A DNA stretch of 64,000 nucleotides from Lates calcarifer (taxonomy: Eukaryota > Chordata > Actinopteri > Centropomidae): positions 20,648,307-20,712,306 of the forward strand of contig NC_066845.1 of the NCBI RefSeq assembly GCF_001640805.2, read 5' to 3'. The notes beneath the pieces are model-generated. The model saw only the letters and a program-made list of their open reading frames with translations. It searched no databases and had not been told where the DNA came from. Positions 36,516-50,100 of this stretch are shown piece by piece (the first letter of the stretch is position 1; the number at the start of each line of letters is the position of its first letter). Position numbers and translations under genes: made by a program.

Positions 36516-37889
36516 GTCATTTTTGAAAGCAGTTATGCAATGATTCCACTATTATGCATATAATGGTGTTCCATCCAGAAAAGCACAAGCCAATCCCTTT
36601 ATACTCACACAGTGTATGGTATTACATCAGCACTGATGTAATGAATCTTACAGGACCAGAACAACTGGTACAGGCCAGTAATGCTACCAGTAGATCACTC
36701 ATGCATTTGGGCGTAGTAAGCTTACTTTCTGAAGTTATATAGTTTTATTTTGATGAATGTGAATCTCACTTTAGACCACAAGGTTCAAAGGAAACTTTCA
36801 CCTTCAATCAGAAGTTGCAACAGTCATTGCTTTTATAATCGGGGGTGAACTGCTTTTGTCTTGGAGGAAAGTGAAAAAGTAGCAATAGACAATAGAGTTG
36901 TAAAAAAAATAAAAATAAAATAAATAAATAATGTAGTTTATAAATTCTAACTTTCATCCATATTCATATAATGCACCAACGCTTACTTTTAAAGTACTTT
37001 TTTAAACTTTCTAGTTGTAATTTCTATCATATAAAAACTTGTACAGCATTGAGTGCCCTCTGTCCTGTTGTTACAGACATATCTATCTGAACTTATTGAG
37101 AACTCTAGTGTCGCTCTTGGTCTTGTCTCTTCAGTTGAACTGTGATGTGTAGTGCACTATTGTCTTGGGCTTATGGGAAATGAAACTACTCCCACTGAGC
37201 CACACAACTTACTGTTGAGAATGGCTCTCTTCCAAAGCTGGATTTGTATTTATTGCCATAGATACAAATGTCAGTAGGATTTTGAATGAGGTTGTCCCAC
37301 TTAGTACTAGAACAGAACTCAGAGGTCCAGCTTTCACTTACACTTTGTTTAGCACTAGTGCCAGCCATGTGCAAGAAAATCAATCATTATTCTCTGTGTG
37401 TCAGTCCTGACCCCAATATTGTTTTATTTAAGAGCTCAGATGATGGTCCTTTCAGTTTATGCAATAAAGAGTTGAGTCATTTCATTTTTCTATGATTGCA
37501 TGTTTGTGTGGCCTTGATCCATTCTCACCACAAACCTAGCTATTTACTTTCAAGCCATGGATTATGTGGTTCAAGATTTCCTCATCATTTTTCTAATGTT
37601 TATCACAATGCCTTGGAAGACCTACGGACACACCTTACCAGTCCAGAGGTACAGCCCACGTTGTACCACATTACTGATGCATTACTCACTCTGCTTGTTT
37701 CCGGAGATTAAAGAATGCTCAGTGAACACAAGATTTTTTTGCAGTGACATTAGGAAACAGCAGAGGCTTCAGTATTTACAGTAAAATCCCCAGAGAGTCC
37801 AAAATCTGAGTCATTGTGAAATGGGTGTTTCTTCTTAACTTATTGTAAGTGCAATTATGCAAGTTCAATGTGGTGTTGACACCGCAGCT

Positions 37890-38226
37890 TACATTAAATT
37901 ACATTACATTACAGAAAATTTTGGACTCTGGACTTTTCTGGTCACTTTATTTTTACACAAATTTTCATCTACCTCAATAATTATCACATTTTCTCCTATA
38001 CTTACGACTGTACATTTCACAACTGCTCATTTTCTATTTATTACAGAGACTTTTTCTAATGCTGATTGCTGCACTTTAACCTTGTCACTTTGTTACTTCT
38101 GTGCCTTTCTATATTATATTTTTTATTTTGATTTTTCTATTTTCTTATTTTGGCCACCCCTGTTTTCTTGCTGCTGTAACATGTGAATTTCCAAGTGGGA
38201 TAAATAAAGTCTATCTTATCTTATCT
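37890..38226 (+). mobile_element. LINE 3' end (Rex1/L2-like tail)
   Basis: The typical fish LINE 3' end: T-rich body, GCTGCTGTAACATGTGAATT, then AAGTGGGATAAATAAAGTCT and repeated TATCTTATCT. The upstream ORF is lost. Clade is from memory only. Confidence 0.6.
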
Positions 38227-39918
38227 TAAAGTGGAATTAAAAACAAATTTCCACATCAAAGTATTGTTATAGGTCTTAGGGAATACTGCTAAATATGAAA
38301 AAAAAAAAGAAAAAAAAAAAGATCTATTTATTTGTGGCCCCAGAGTGAGTTGTGTAAAGTCTGATAAATTGCCTCATGTGTCTCAAGGCCACAAGTTTGA
38401 AATAAAAAAAATCAGGGGTATGGAGTTAGATAGAAGTGAGCTTACCATGCATCTGCAGCTGCTAGCCTCATCTATGCCTGAGGCTCACGGCTTGAGGCTA
38501 CATTAGCCACTGCTAGCTAAATACACTCGAATCTCCAGCCATGCTGTTGGCAGTTGAGTCATGTGTAATGCAGGCACAAGGTTTTGACAAGGAAGAAGAA
38601 CTGCGGGATGAAAAAGGTATCTCTGGTTCTACTGCATATTTGTCCATTGTGAGTCTGAGGAGTACAATGCCAAATTAGTCATTTTTTAAGGGTTATACTT
38701 AACTCATGTCATTATTCAAACCATGAATTAAGGAAAACTGGATACCACATTTGCCCCATCCAGTCCTATGAAAGCTGCTCACTGGGCACATACACTGAAA
38801 AAGCTTCCATAGGCTTCTTCATCCTTCTGCTTTTGGGCAAACAGTGGAGTCCTTCTCCAGCCGAGTCGGTTGAGAGCCTGTGCTTCACAGACGTGCACAC
38901 ATACCTCTTGTAGACCAAGTGTAGTTCAGTGTTAAAAAAAAACAAAAAAAAAACTTGATTATCAACTCTTAAAATTGACAGAGTGAGTATAGTGAACTAT
39001 CCTAACTCACTACTGAAACAACTCATGGGACTCATGGCAGTGGGCTGTGTTTATATTCACAAGAAAAGGTGCACAAGTTCTGTGGTTGTGTCAAAAGACT
39101 GCTCACCACTAGTGGAGTTTATGATGGTGAAGTCATATTATCTGCAGAGGGACTTCACTGCTTTATTATTCCAGTCTTACTGAAGGAGGCAGCAGCGATC
39201 AACAGCACACCCAAATGGAATTTTCATCAGCACTGGTGACTTCAGTCATGTAAATTTAGAGTCTGGTCAGTCAGAGCAACAGATTTATTTGTAAGGTTTT
39301 TCTGGGGAGTGTGGGAGTGTGGGGAGTGATGAGATCAGATCCTTAATTCTACAGTCATGTAACGATCCATTCCATGTGAATTAGGTAACAGCAAATTAAT
39401 ACATGGATATTTTCACTGCATTATGCAAAATAAGTAGCATTTAGACAAGTTGAGATCTTTCAACTGTACATTTATTTCCAAAAGGCTGCATATACATTTG
39501 CAAATTCTACTGTACAGAAAACATCCAAAATGTCCATAATTATAGATACAATATACCACAAAGCTGCCCTGGCATTACCAAACATAGATGTTCAGCACTA
39601 GAAAAGCTCTGCAGCCTATTCAATATTATAATCTTAAATACTTTTCAACTAATACCTTTAAATGTATGTCAGTATGATTAATTGTTCTTTTTTCATCCCC
39701 ATCTGTACTTTACAACATTCACCATTTACAGTAGTTAAACAAGGCACAAGAATAGTGATATGAAGCCGAAGGCCATGCGTGAAGCAAAAAAGAGCATGGG
39801 ACCGACCAACTCAGGTGACAGAATATCATGGACGCAACAGTGAACTTTTTATCTCATGAAACAGGGTTAGTCTTACACCAAAGCATTATACATAGTGAGA
39901 GTACGGTTGTGTACTGCA

Positions 39919-39939
39919 TGTGTGTGTGTGTGTGTGTGT
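39919..39939. repeat. (TG)n microsatellite
   Basis: About ten TG units. Confidence 0.9.
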
Positions 39940-41415
39940 CTGAGCTCACTTTTAAAAAACAGAATTTCAACACGTTTATGAGATACAGTAGACATAGCTG
40001 AGATACATCCAGAATGAGACTGAATGTTGACTGTGATGGGGTGTACAGCACAGACAGGATGCTCTCGATGCAACATAGGCCACCGCTAAGCATTACAAAA
40101 GCACACATTTCCATTTTTGACACTCTTTGCTTGCAGAAATGAAAAGGAAAATCCAGTTAGTCACATTTAAGGAAACATATTGGGAAAAAAATTAAAGATT
40201 ATCTTTCACTTTCTTCACTTACCATCTTAAATTACACAAAACATGAATGGAATTTGATTAGATGTGCAGAAAAAATAAAAAATGGTTCTTCATCATGGCA
40301 GGATGAAACCATTCACATATATCAGGTCTGAAATACTTAGTGATGTAATCAATCAGTGTATAATTCCAGATAAACCACTGAGGGAAATATTCAAAACACA
40401 TTTAGCACTCTTATCTTAAAAATAGCCAACAGAATTTAAATTAGAATAGAGATGTTGAAGAATTGGATTTGTTGCCAGAAGTGAGAATTGTGGCTTGAGT
40501 GTATGTAGCTGACAGCAGGGATGAAACCTATCTTTGTTCAGGTTAATTATGGAAATCAATTATGTATTTCAATCCTGGTTGGAGGTTCTAAGTTGATGGA
40601 AGTCAGATGAAGAAATGATTTTGTTATAGTACCCGACCATGCACCAAAAATCCATAATGTCCTTCTGACTGACTGCAGAATCCAGCAGAAAGTATCAGCA
40701 CTGGATGGATTGGAGGGAGGGTTTTTAAACACAGTATGTGTGAGGAAGAATGCATCTTCACGCCTCTCAATTGATTTGTACCACCTTACTCATACTGTGT
40801 GTGCATATGGTTCTAAGTACTTCAATTAGTAACCTTATTTCCTGAATTTGAATATTGGTATTAGTGGGAAATGGCACACTCAAACCACAGGGTTCACTGA
40901 CTTTTACCGTAAACGCCCTCAACTGGAAGGGTCATGAGAAGTAAATAAACCTGTGAGAGTCATTGCAGTAATGAACAAAGCAGGGCTATGGCGTGATGTC
41001 TTCTCATGAAATGGTAACTCACCAAAATAGCATATCATGTCACAGTGTGCCAGTCAAAATTAGCTTCTTTTTCTTTATTTGTTTGAATTATTTTAACAAG
41101 ACCAAAAAGTAGCTAAAATATAGGGTGTTACATCACCAAATCATAAATTATACCCTTGGTGAAAAGTGCTCTATTTATTTTTGAGATATACCAACACATA
41201 CCTACAGCACATATAACCCCATTAGTGACTAGTGTTAGCAGATTTATATATATTTACAAGAAATTGTAAGCATAATGTTGCCACAGACTCAGTGATACTC
41301 AGTTATACTGCAGGATACAACCTGAGTCCCATTTTTTAAAATCATACATGTTTACATTTAGAATATTAACAATTAATATGCTGAATTTACTGTTAACAGA
41401 TACTGTGGCCATGGT

Positions 41416-41545
41416 GTGCAGACAACTATCACTGGATTACTCTGATACTGAGGTAAACTTATGTGATATTTCTCAAGCAGGAGTTACAAGAAGCGTCCTT
41501 TTTTCTAAGAAGATTTATGGCCATTTCCTTACAATGGATATGAGA
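41416..41545. repeat. Dispersed repeat shared with 61650-61793
   Basis: Shares CACTGGATTACTCTGATACT, TTCTCAAGCAGG, GAGTGTC-like and AGATTTATGGCCATTTCC blocks, in order, with 61650-61793. No known family named. Confidence 0.5.
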
Positions 41546-43170
41546 GATGATGATATTCTTGGAAAGGGTAAGTCACACTTTAGCTCAAATTATGAAAACC
41601 ACCCAGTTAAAGAAAAAACAGCCCAACTGGGTGAAAAACAGTAAGTCTGGCAGTGCTGTTTGCGATCTCAGCACTCCATACATTAGCTTGTGATGACCTG
41701 ATCATAAGCTAATGCAATGTTCCCAACACAGAGAAAAATCTAAATACAATTTTTCTCTGTTATCCAGTAAACCCACTGTATTGACAATTTATGTCTACTG
41801 GAATAACAAAACATTTTCCTGTGGTGAAACATTTTGATCTTCCGGCTAGAAAATAGACATCTGTTTAGTCACCCCTAATGTTTCTGTACAGTGTGCAGAA
41901 AGAGCAGATTCAGTTTGGTTAGTTAAAAAAATTAAATAAAAAATAATCAAGAAGATGGATCGTAACCTGCTTCCACAGCTCCACATCTGTTTGTGAAACA
42001 TTCTGGCTAGTTCCTCTTTGTTTGAGTATGAATTAGCCAATGTGTCATTTAGCCTACAGGAAACCACACCAAACATTCTGCAGCATATCTTTTATTTTAG
42101 ATATGTCACCGTTAATTTTTTCAGAACTGCACCACAAATAACATTCCATTCACCTAAGCTAGAGGCAAATATCTCAACACCTGGGCAAATTACTATAAAA
42201 TCACTATTGTGAGAGAAAATATGTTATGTACATAATTCTGGTTGCCATATTTACCCAGCATGCATCTCTCTGGCAGAGAACCCCTTTAGCATGGTATGCA
42301 AACCTCTCTGAAACTTAAAGACTGGACATTATTTATGAATAGAGGGAATTAAAATGTGAATCATGTGCATTGAAACTGATAACTGTATAACTTAATCCAT
42401 TTTCAGTTACACAAATTTTACCCTCAGTCAGTGTGAGTGTGCTCCAAACAAAGCTCTGGCTGGTTCAGCCGAGTACAACAACAAAACCAGGGAGTGAGAT
42501 GAGGTTGAAAGTGTGATATTTTCCTTAAGCTATAACAGACTGATGAATGCTTGCTTTATAATAATGCAACACATGTCATATGGCACTATAGGTTTGCCAA
42601 CCTTTCATTCACCATTACCTCAGTGATTTACACAGAATGTTATTGTTATGTATATCTGTCATATCTATCATTTTTTCAGTATGATGTGTGTTTAATGTTG
42701 ATTTGAACAGATACATGACTGTGTGTTGTGCTTCGGACACTGACACCATCACTATAGTTGTCTTATAATAATCCTAGTCCATGTGCACATGAATGTGAAC
42801 TGGCAGCAGTTGGGTGTGTCGGGGCCTGATATGAGGTCTATGTGACGAGTGTTAATGGTGGGAATTGGGTGATAAGACATAGTGATACATTCCCTGTCGT
42901 GCCAGGAAATGATGTTTTGCAGCTTCCTTCCTCTCTATCTCTTGGTGGGGGAAACTGTAATGAACCGTAATGCCATGGTTAGAAATCTCACTCTGCCACA
43001 TTTGCCACGACTGCGTCTTTTTTTTTCCATATGGATGTGAGAAGTCACCATCTGACTATGCTGTCCTTCTGGTTAGACTGGGGCCAATATCAATTTTTTA
43101 AACATTTTTTTTTTTTTTGTAATGCTGGTTGTCTATCAGAACTGCCAAATTTCCCATATAATAACTCTTT

Positions 43171-43176
43171 TTTATT
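43171..43176 (-). terminator. Candidate polyadenylation signal of unc5d
   Basis: AATAAA on the minus strand 750 bases past the stop. UNC5 3' UTRs are often longer, so a more distal site is possible. Confidence 0.3.
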
Positions 43177-43923
43177 TTTGAGGGAGATGAAAATGGCTGA
43201 ATTTCAAGATACTTGGCTTTAAAAGTTCACAATAACAACATTTAAGCAATCAGCAGCTTCGGTTTCAAAATATATTAGACGTCAAAAAAGTAGTTTTTAA
43301 GTCCTCATTCATTCCTTGACACAGGGAAATGGTGTGGGAAAAAAGGAATTAAGATCAAACACAGGTGACTCTGAATTGATGCCACAGTTATCCCACCTTA
43401 TTTGCATATAAGAACCTCTATGCAAATGTGCCCCGTCCAGCAGCCCTGTGGAGCACTGAGAATGGCAGGGACAGTCCTAGGGGAAAAGGAGCTCCCTTCT
43501 CTTCTAACACAGGTTCAGAAAATAATGGACACAAAGTTCAGGAAACCCCTAAACCCCCACCTTCTCCCCTTCCCTTCCCTTCCCTCACCCCCTCCTCTGA
43601 GCTGGAAATGAATTTACAGGAGAACGCTTTAACTTGAAATAAAGAACAAATAAGTTAAACATTAACTTAAAACGTACATGGGAAGGCAGAAAAAGATTTA
43701 CAGTCTATCCATCAGACAGATTCTTAAAAGAGAGGAATAGATCCACAGCAGGCATTGGCTCACCTCGACCTGTTGTGATTGGTCAGGATGCTGGCTGCTC
43801 GCACCGTCTATTCACCGACAACCTTGTGACCTTCCAGCGGACCGCCACAGTGTGTTGTCCATCACTGGCTGTGTGCGCACAGAGATACATGTTTGTTTGT
43901 TTTCACTTGCTGTCTCTCGTCTC

Positions 43924-44185
43924 TCAGCCCGTATATTCAGGAGCAGAGTCCTCCGTCTTCTCACTTGTTAGTTTGTCTGTTCCACAGAGAGTGCCCGCAT
44001 GTATGTGATTGAAGTCAGACTCCGGCTCTTCCTGGTCCTTGGGGGAGCTTTTGGAGTGGATCTTGCCAATCTCCTCTAGGGCGCTGGCTAGAGAGTCAAG
44101 GTCAGCAGTGTCCTGGTGGCGAGCCTCCCACAGGCTCAGTATGACTGCAGATGGACTCTGCTGCTTCGCAAAATAACCCAGGTTT
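43924..44185 (-). CDS. unc5d: unc5d last exon (second half of death domain, C-terminal tail)
   Basis: Acceptor GCTCCTCTACAG ends at 44186; stop at 43926-43924. Death-domain helices NLGYFAKQQ...LWEARH...[10 protein letters not shown], then an acidic Ser/Glu tail that continues about 25 residues past ESDFNH. Confidence 0.9.
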
Positions 44186-47100
44186 CTGTAGAGGAGCACA
44201 CGAAGCTGGATTTATTAACAACACAGGAAGAAGTCACTCTCAGGGACAGATATCAGAGGAAAGCTGTTTAAAAATGGCTCCAGACATGGACTGTGTCACT
44301 CTTGATTTTGTACGTATTTATCTTTTAAAAGACATGTAAATCTGTAAATAAGAATCTGTAAATAAGTGTAAATAAGTGAAATTGTTGTTGTAAAAGGCTC
44401 CTGTTATTCCAAAACCAATAATGTTTCAGTACATTTATCAACTTCGATACCCCTAACAAATACATACTTTCCTTTTTTCAAAAGCTCAGGAATTTCCTAA
44501 AACAGCTGGGCACTGTACATTTTTATGTACCTTACTGCAACACACACTCCTAAACTCAGGGACTATTTTCAACTGTGGATTAATACGCATTTGGTGGTCT
44601 AGTGAAAATTTGTGGCAGCAGGGTGGTGTCTGTGAGTTTGAGTAAAAATTATTTGAAAAGGGAGTGAAGGTGTGTTCATGGTAATAAAGGATCATGTCAC
44701 CCACTGCAACAGCGTTGCTAATTGCTGTGTGTTTAGTAGTTTTGCGGTACAGGTGGCTGGTTTGGTGGTAAGCACTGTTGCCTCACAGCAAGAAGGTTCT
44801 GGATTCAAACCTGCTGCATGTTTTCTCTCTGCATGTGTCAGTTTACTCCAGATCCTATGGTTTCATCCTACAGTCCAGGTTAGGTCAACTGGTGACTCTA
44901 AATTGCCCATAAGTGTGAAAGTGATGTGTGTGTACATGTCAGCTCTCTGGCTGACTGGTGACCTGTCAAGGGTGCACCCCTCCTCTCAGCTGGAATAGGC
45001 ACCAGCCCCCTTGTGACCCTCAAGAATAGTTAATGTATGGAGGTTTTAGACACACACGCAACACTCATTAGTGGCATACATTCATTTTTAGGTTTGGTCT
45101 TTTCACAGGACTTGTTGAGAATAAGAAGTAATACAGAATATCACCAGAAGATGATGACATTAAATGAATAATAATGTAACCCATTGTTATTCGTTGTTGG
45201 GTTCTGTGCACAGTACTTCCCAAACAGTCAATAGATCAAATTAGCTATACAACGATAAACATCCTATATGGCAGAAAAAATAAATATTGCTGTAAACATG
45301 ATCAAATGTTAAAAATGTGACAATGTAAAGTAAAAGTAAAATGTGTCATTTGTAGTAATTTAAAAATTGTTGTCGATGGGAGAGATAAGGATTCTTGAGA
45401 CTACTAGCTCAGTGTGAAAGCTGCTCTAAGCTACTACTATGACAATATGCATAAATATATCTACCATCAGAGATAAGAACATGTTTTTAGAGTGTATAAT
45501 AATAATAATAATAATAATTATTATTATTATTATTATTACACTCTAAGTACGTTTCAATACTAAATCAATACTAACTAAACCCACGTGGGTCTTTAGGTCC
45601 CTTCAAATGACTATGAGAAAATGTACTTATTATATCTGTTTATTATCTGCTTATTATAACATATATAATTATATATATAACACAAATTGGATTATCTTGG
45701 TGCTGTAAACACAACTATTTGATTTTACATGCAGCTAAAACAAAAGGTTTGACCTTTTAGGTCTATTTAAAACCTAATCCATCAGAAATTAGCATCAGAA
45801 ATGATGAGTAATTACTGGCAAACACAGTTTGGTTTGAATTTAATTCTCAGGTGCTGCCAAGGTAAAGAAAGGGGAGTTTGTTGCCATGCCAATACAGTAC
45901 AATTCCTTTCTGTATCATGTAGTGATGAGTCCAGTTGGAGGCAGTGTTTCACTGCTACTCTTTGGTACTTTACAAGAGAAATAACAACAAGCAACATAAA
46001 AGGCTGCAGCCATTGGTCACATCAGACTCAGTTCAAAGCTGTTCAAACTGGAGAGGAAAGCTTATCAGGATAATTTGGAATCCCAGAGGACTCTTAGATA
46101 CCAGCATCTCATGAATCATGCACTTAACGGGAGATTATAGCTGCCACAAGCTAAGACCAAGCAAAGACAACAACTGGTCTGAGTCAATATTAGCATAGTG
46201 TCCCATCATAAATACATATTTTTATTAGATAAAAAAGGACAATAAACTAACATGTAAGTGTTAATACATACATTACTGGTCAGCACTGAGAGATTGATGT
46301 TAGAGGTGCATCTGATTGTCAGAATTATATTAAGCACAAAATCACAATGCACATTATATTCCACAGCATCCTACAGACAACACACCAGTTATGCACTCTA
46401 CAGTTAAATAATCTGTTCTGTCTCCTACTGCAGAGAGAGGCCATGAAGAATAAAAGGTATCTGGCAACAAGCTGCATATAAAGCCACATTCAGGAGGTGA
46501 ACAGCACTTATCATTGTTATCATTCTCATCAGTATGCGTTCACAGTGGGACCATTACAGAGAGGTGGGTGCGCACACACACATAATGCAATCTCAGAGAG
46601 GATGCACATCATACGCTCACCGATCTAAGTGGAGTTTCTGGGCTAAGAGTTGCCAGTCCTTGCCCTTGGCGTTGGCAGTGTCGAAGGTGGCACAGATCCT
46701 CTGGCGGATGGACAGGGGGATTTTGAAGGCCTTGGGCCCCGTCTGGGACGTGATGGTGCAGTCTGTCTGCATAAAAAATGGAACTGACTCCTTTTCAGTC
46801 TGGAGGAATAGAACAGAAACAGGCTATAATCAGACAGAGTTCAAACAGGATTTGCAAATGTCACTTGTGCTTTTTTTAAGCAGCTTGGAGAGCCAGATGG
46901 ATGGGGTTTACTGGGTCAGGACAATTCAGACAGGTATGTTTAACATTTTAAAACATCCACACAGAGTCTGTAAACAAATAAGACGAAGGTGGAGACATCT
47001 GGTAGCCTCTGTCTTCTCATTAAAGCAATATTTATGTTTTGATAATCAAATACCCAAACTTGAAGACTTAAATGTGGCTTTTAATAGTTGGAGTGTGTTC

Positions 47101-50100
47101 CTATCGGCTGTGGTCAGTTTTAATTCAGATCAGTTACAATGGATTCCAACAGTGACTGGTTGGTGCGTAAACATAGAAAACCTGCCTCTTCCCCTTCCAT
47201 TGGTCACAACAGCCCTATCCCAGTGCATTCATTGACCATCTTACTCATTGGTCTGAATTTCTTGTTACTGGTCTGTACTGTACTGTCATACTGTGGACAG
47301 TAAATAAGGGGATTCACTATCAAATATCTACTGTGCTGTTACCAAAAAGACTTGAAGGGGTCTGAACCATTTGCTGTCTGAAAGAGGGCAAACTACAGAT
47401 TTTAAAGCCACCTTTCGGGACTATGTGTGTAAGATTAAACATCACTTTATGACCACACTTCTCATAATTTACACTGTTTTAAGTCCCTGGATGCAGTGAT
47501 TTTTCCATCAAGTCTTTCAACATTCCATTATCTGCCGTTTTGACTCTCAGCGACAGAGAAACAGCGCCCTCTTCCTGTTATGTCCTGTATCACAGTCCAG
47601 CAGACAATAAAGCTGAACATCAAGCTGCAGCACCAGCAGCTTCAGCAGACATATCTCTAGACAGCACATGTTGATGCACCCAAATTCTATATATTATTCC
47701 ATGTCTTTGTTTGATTGAGGTTTGACAGTCAGCCTCCTCTTTTGCAATAGTTAAATGGCAACTGGCTGGAGAATTAGTTGCAACAACTGTGTTCCCATCT
47801 CCTAATAATAACAGCTGTGAATTGTAAATGCTGATTAATTCTCATTTTCTTTTACATATTTTCTGGAAAAATTTGGTTAAAAGACTCATGTTGGCATAAA
47901 GCAGCTCTTAAAATGTTGAGCTGGCGCTGATGACATTGATCTAGCCTGGTGACCCAAAATAGGAGGCATTGCAGACTGTCCCTCTCCTAATCGCCATGTC
48001 AAAGTGTCAAGAACAATGTGCTAATGACTTCAATTCACCTCCCTCCTTCTATCTGACAAACCTTGGCTAATCATGAAGGTAGGATTAAAACAAACCATAA
48101 AAGGTAAAAATGTATTTGCAGACAACATTTTTGTTGTGTCTGACTGTAACACCATCAGTTTAAGTACTGTTGGTGGCCCTGAGGTAGGACAAGCACGTTT
48201 GTGACTGGCTGTGAAAAAGCAGTTTGGAAGACTGTTGTTGTGAAGCAGGCTATTTGCTGGAACACGTGTATCCCTGGATTAATGTTAAAAAATATCTACA
48301 GTAAACATGGCGCACAGCTTGATCTCTGTTGTTTGAGTTTAGCATAAATTTATGAAGAATGAAAGAAAGTAAGCATGTCCTCCTTGCTCTATAAATACAC
48401 AATGCAAGCTCAGGAGAGCTGGCCCTTCTGTCAGTGGACACACTCCAGGAAGGTTACATAAAGGTTGAGTGAGAAAGCAAAGCCCCCGCCCTCTCGCCTC
48501 CTACCGCTGCGAAGTCTCACCTCAGCCACAGCCGTGTAGACCTGCAGAATCTGCTCGTGGCCTTTGACCTGGCGCACACTGATTTTGCAGGAGAGATGGG
48601 CGGTGGCAGGGCTGTATCTCTCCAGAGAGAAGGCACAGTGCAGGGGCTGCTGGTTGCTGCACCACACTTGGGGGAAGGAGAATTCCTGAGGAGGCAAAAG
48701 AAGAAGAAGAAGAAAAAGAGGGACATCAGAAACACAACACAGTACACAGCAGTGTTAACATATGCTCTTAATGAGATGATTCAGCTCCATCTCCCACATG
48801 TGACCATACTGTCATATGTACAGCCACTTACACACAGCAAGATAAAAGGTAAGAGCCGGCTTTGAAGTATCAATGATTGCATGTCATGATATATTTATGC
48901 ATGGAAGTAACCACTGTTAAAGAGAGAGAGAAGAAGTACTATATAGCCTGAATCCCCTTTACAGTAACTCTCATAGCAGAGGCAGCTTGTGGGCTAAGTA
49001 CTGTACCCAATATACATGGGGATATGGGGAAAAGGGAAAAGATTGCCTTTGATGTATAATTAATTTCTGGAGAACAGGCACATCTGTGGAGAAATGTCCT
49101 TGACCTTTGCTAGACTCGGTCTCTGCCTTATCTGCATATTAAAAGTGACCTGTAAACGATTCCTAGTGAAGATCATGGCATTAAAAGCGGTGGCCGGTGT
49201 GCCTACTGAAGACTTAACCCTTGTGGCTTTGATCTTGGCTGCCCGGTGAAGCTCACAGCAGCAGATAATGGAGTCGGGGAGCGGTGGCAAAGGAGGGGGA
49301 GGGGTGAGAGACATAGAAAGCGTGGATGCTCTTTAGCACTAAAAGCTGACTTGATGTATGGCACGACGCTCGCCTATTATTCTACACCTGCTCCACCAGA
49401 GCAGGGTTGCAGTGTCTGCCTGCCTGCCGTCCTGAGACCCTCATAAATAAGGCCGTGGAAGGGGTGGGTGTCTTTGAAACACAGAGCTTTCACCCTGCAT
49501 TCAGATCTTTAAACCAACAGAGTACAGTGCGGACACATCTCAGCTGCAAATGGCAACAACAGGTACAAAACAGCAGCCACTGGCTGCTACGATGTGTTTG
49601 ATCTAATGGTGTTTGAATCTTAATGCTCCTGCAGGCAAAATACACACAAAGCTATTAATCTCAAGTCACGTCCATCTTTATGATCCTTGTGTGAGAAATG
49701 TGGCTGACAGCAGTCTTCATGATAAAAGAACAGTTTTAAAGCACAAAACAGTACACAGGCATATGAAGAAAGTCAGAACCATATGGATGTTATGAGGTCA
49801 GAAAAAATGATTTTCAGATTTGACTTTCTTTGTCTTCTTTGTAGGAGCATATGTGACAACAAACATCACTGCCAAAGACTTTATGAACGTTGTTTTCGAA
49901 ACCCTGATGCTGTGCTACTTAGCATCCGACAAGCTTAGCTGCAGCTAAGAACAATCTAAATGTACAACACCTAAACCAAAATTATCAGAGATGTTAAGTT
50001 GGACCTGGTTGTTGTGTCAAAATGGCTCAGGTCAGTTGGTTGTTCTTTGTAGTTAAGAAAACTGCAGCTTTCAGATTTTCCACTTTACCTGACTGTATAT

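Larger units (their letters stand above)
33270..43165. other. Intergenic region tnfrsf10-like / unc5d
   Basis: 9.9 kb without recognised exons on either strand. Holds repeat fragments at 34320-34400, 34640-34740 (SINE 3' piece), 35310-35345, 36427-36515, a LINE tail (37890-38226), A-rich runs near 38300, a TG tract (39919-39939) and a dispersed repeat (41416-41545). It may contain the distal unc5d 3' UTR at its right end. Confidence 0.55.
44186..46620. other. unc5d intron (last)
   Basis: 2.4 kb. Holds a decayed SINE (44741-45040) and a 60-base near-perfect AAT palindrome (45487-45546). No exon seen. Confidence 0.65.

Noticed and set aside
37857..38186. 109-codon plus-strand ORF
   Set aside because: Falls in the T-rich 3' end of a LINE; Phe/Leu-rich translation of low-complexity DNA.
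41348..41644. 98-codon plus-strand ORF
   Set aside because: It overlaps a segment repeated at 61650-61793, where the frame is broken; a repeat, not a gene.
46534..47235. Longest open frame in the window (233 codons, plus strand)
   Set aside because: It is antisense to the unc5d exon at 46621-46799 and runs on into intron. No domain wording, and the minus strand there is clearly UNC5D.
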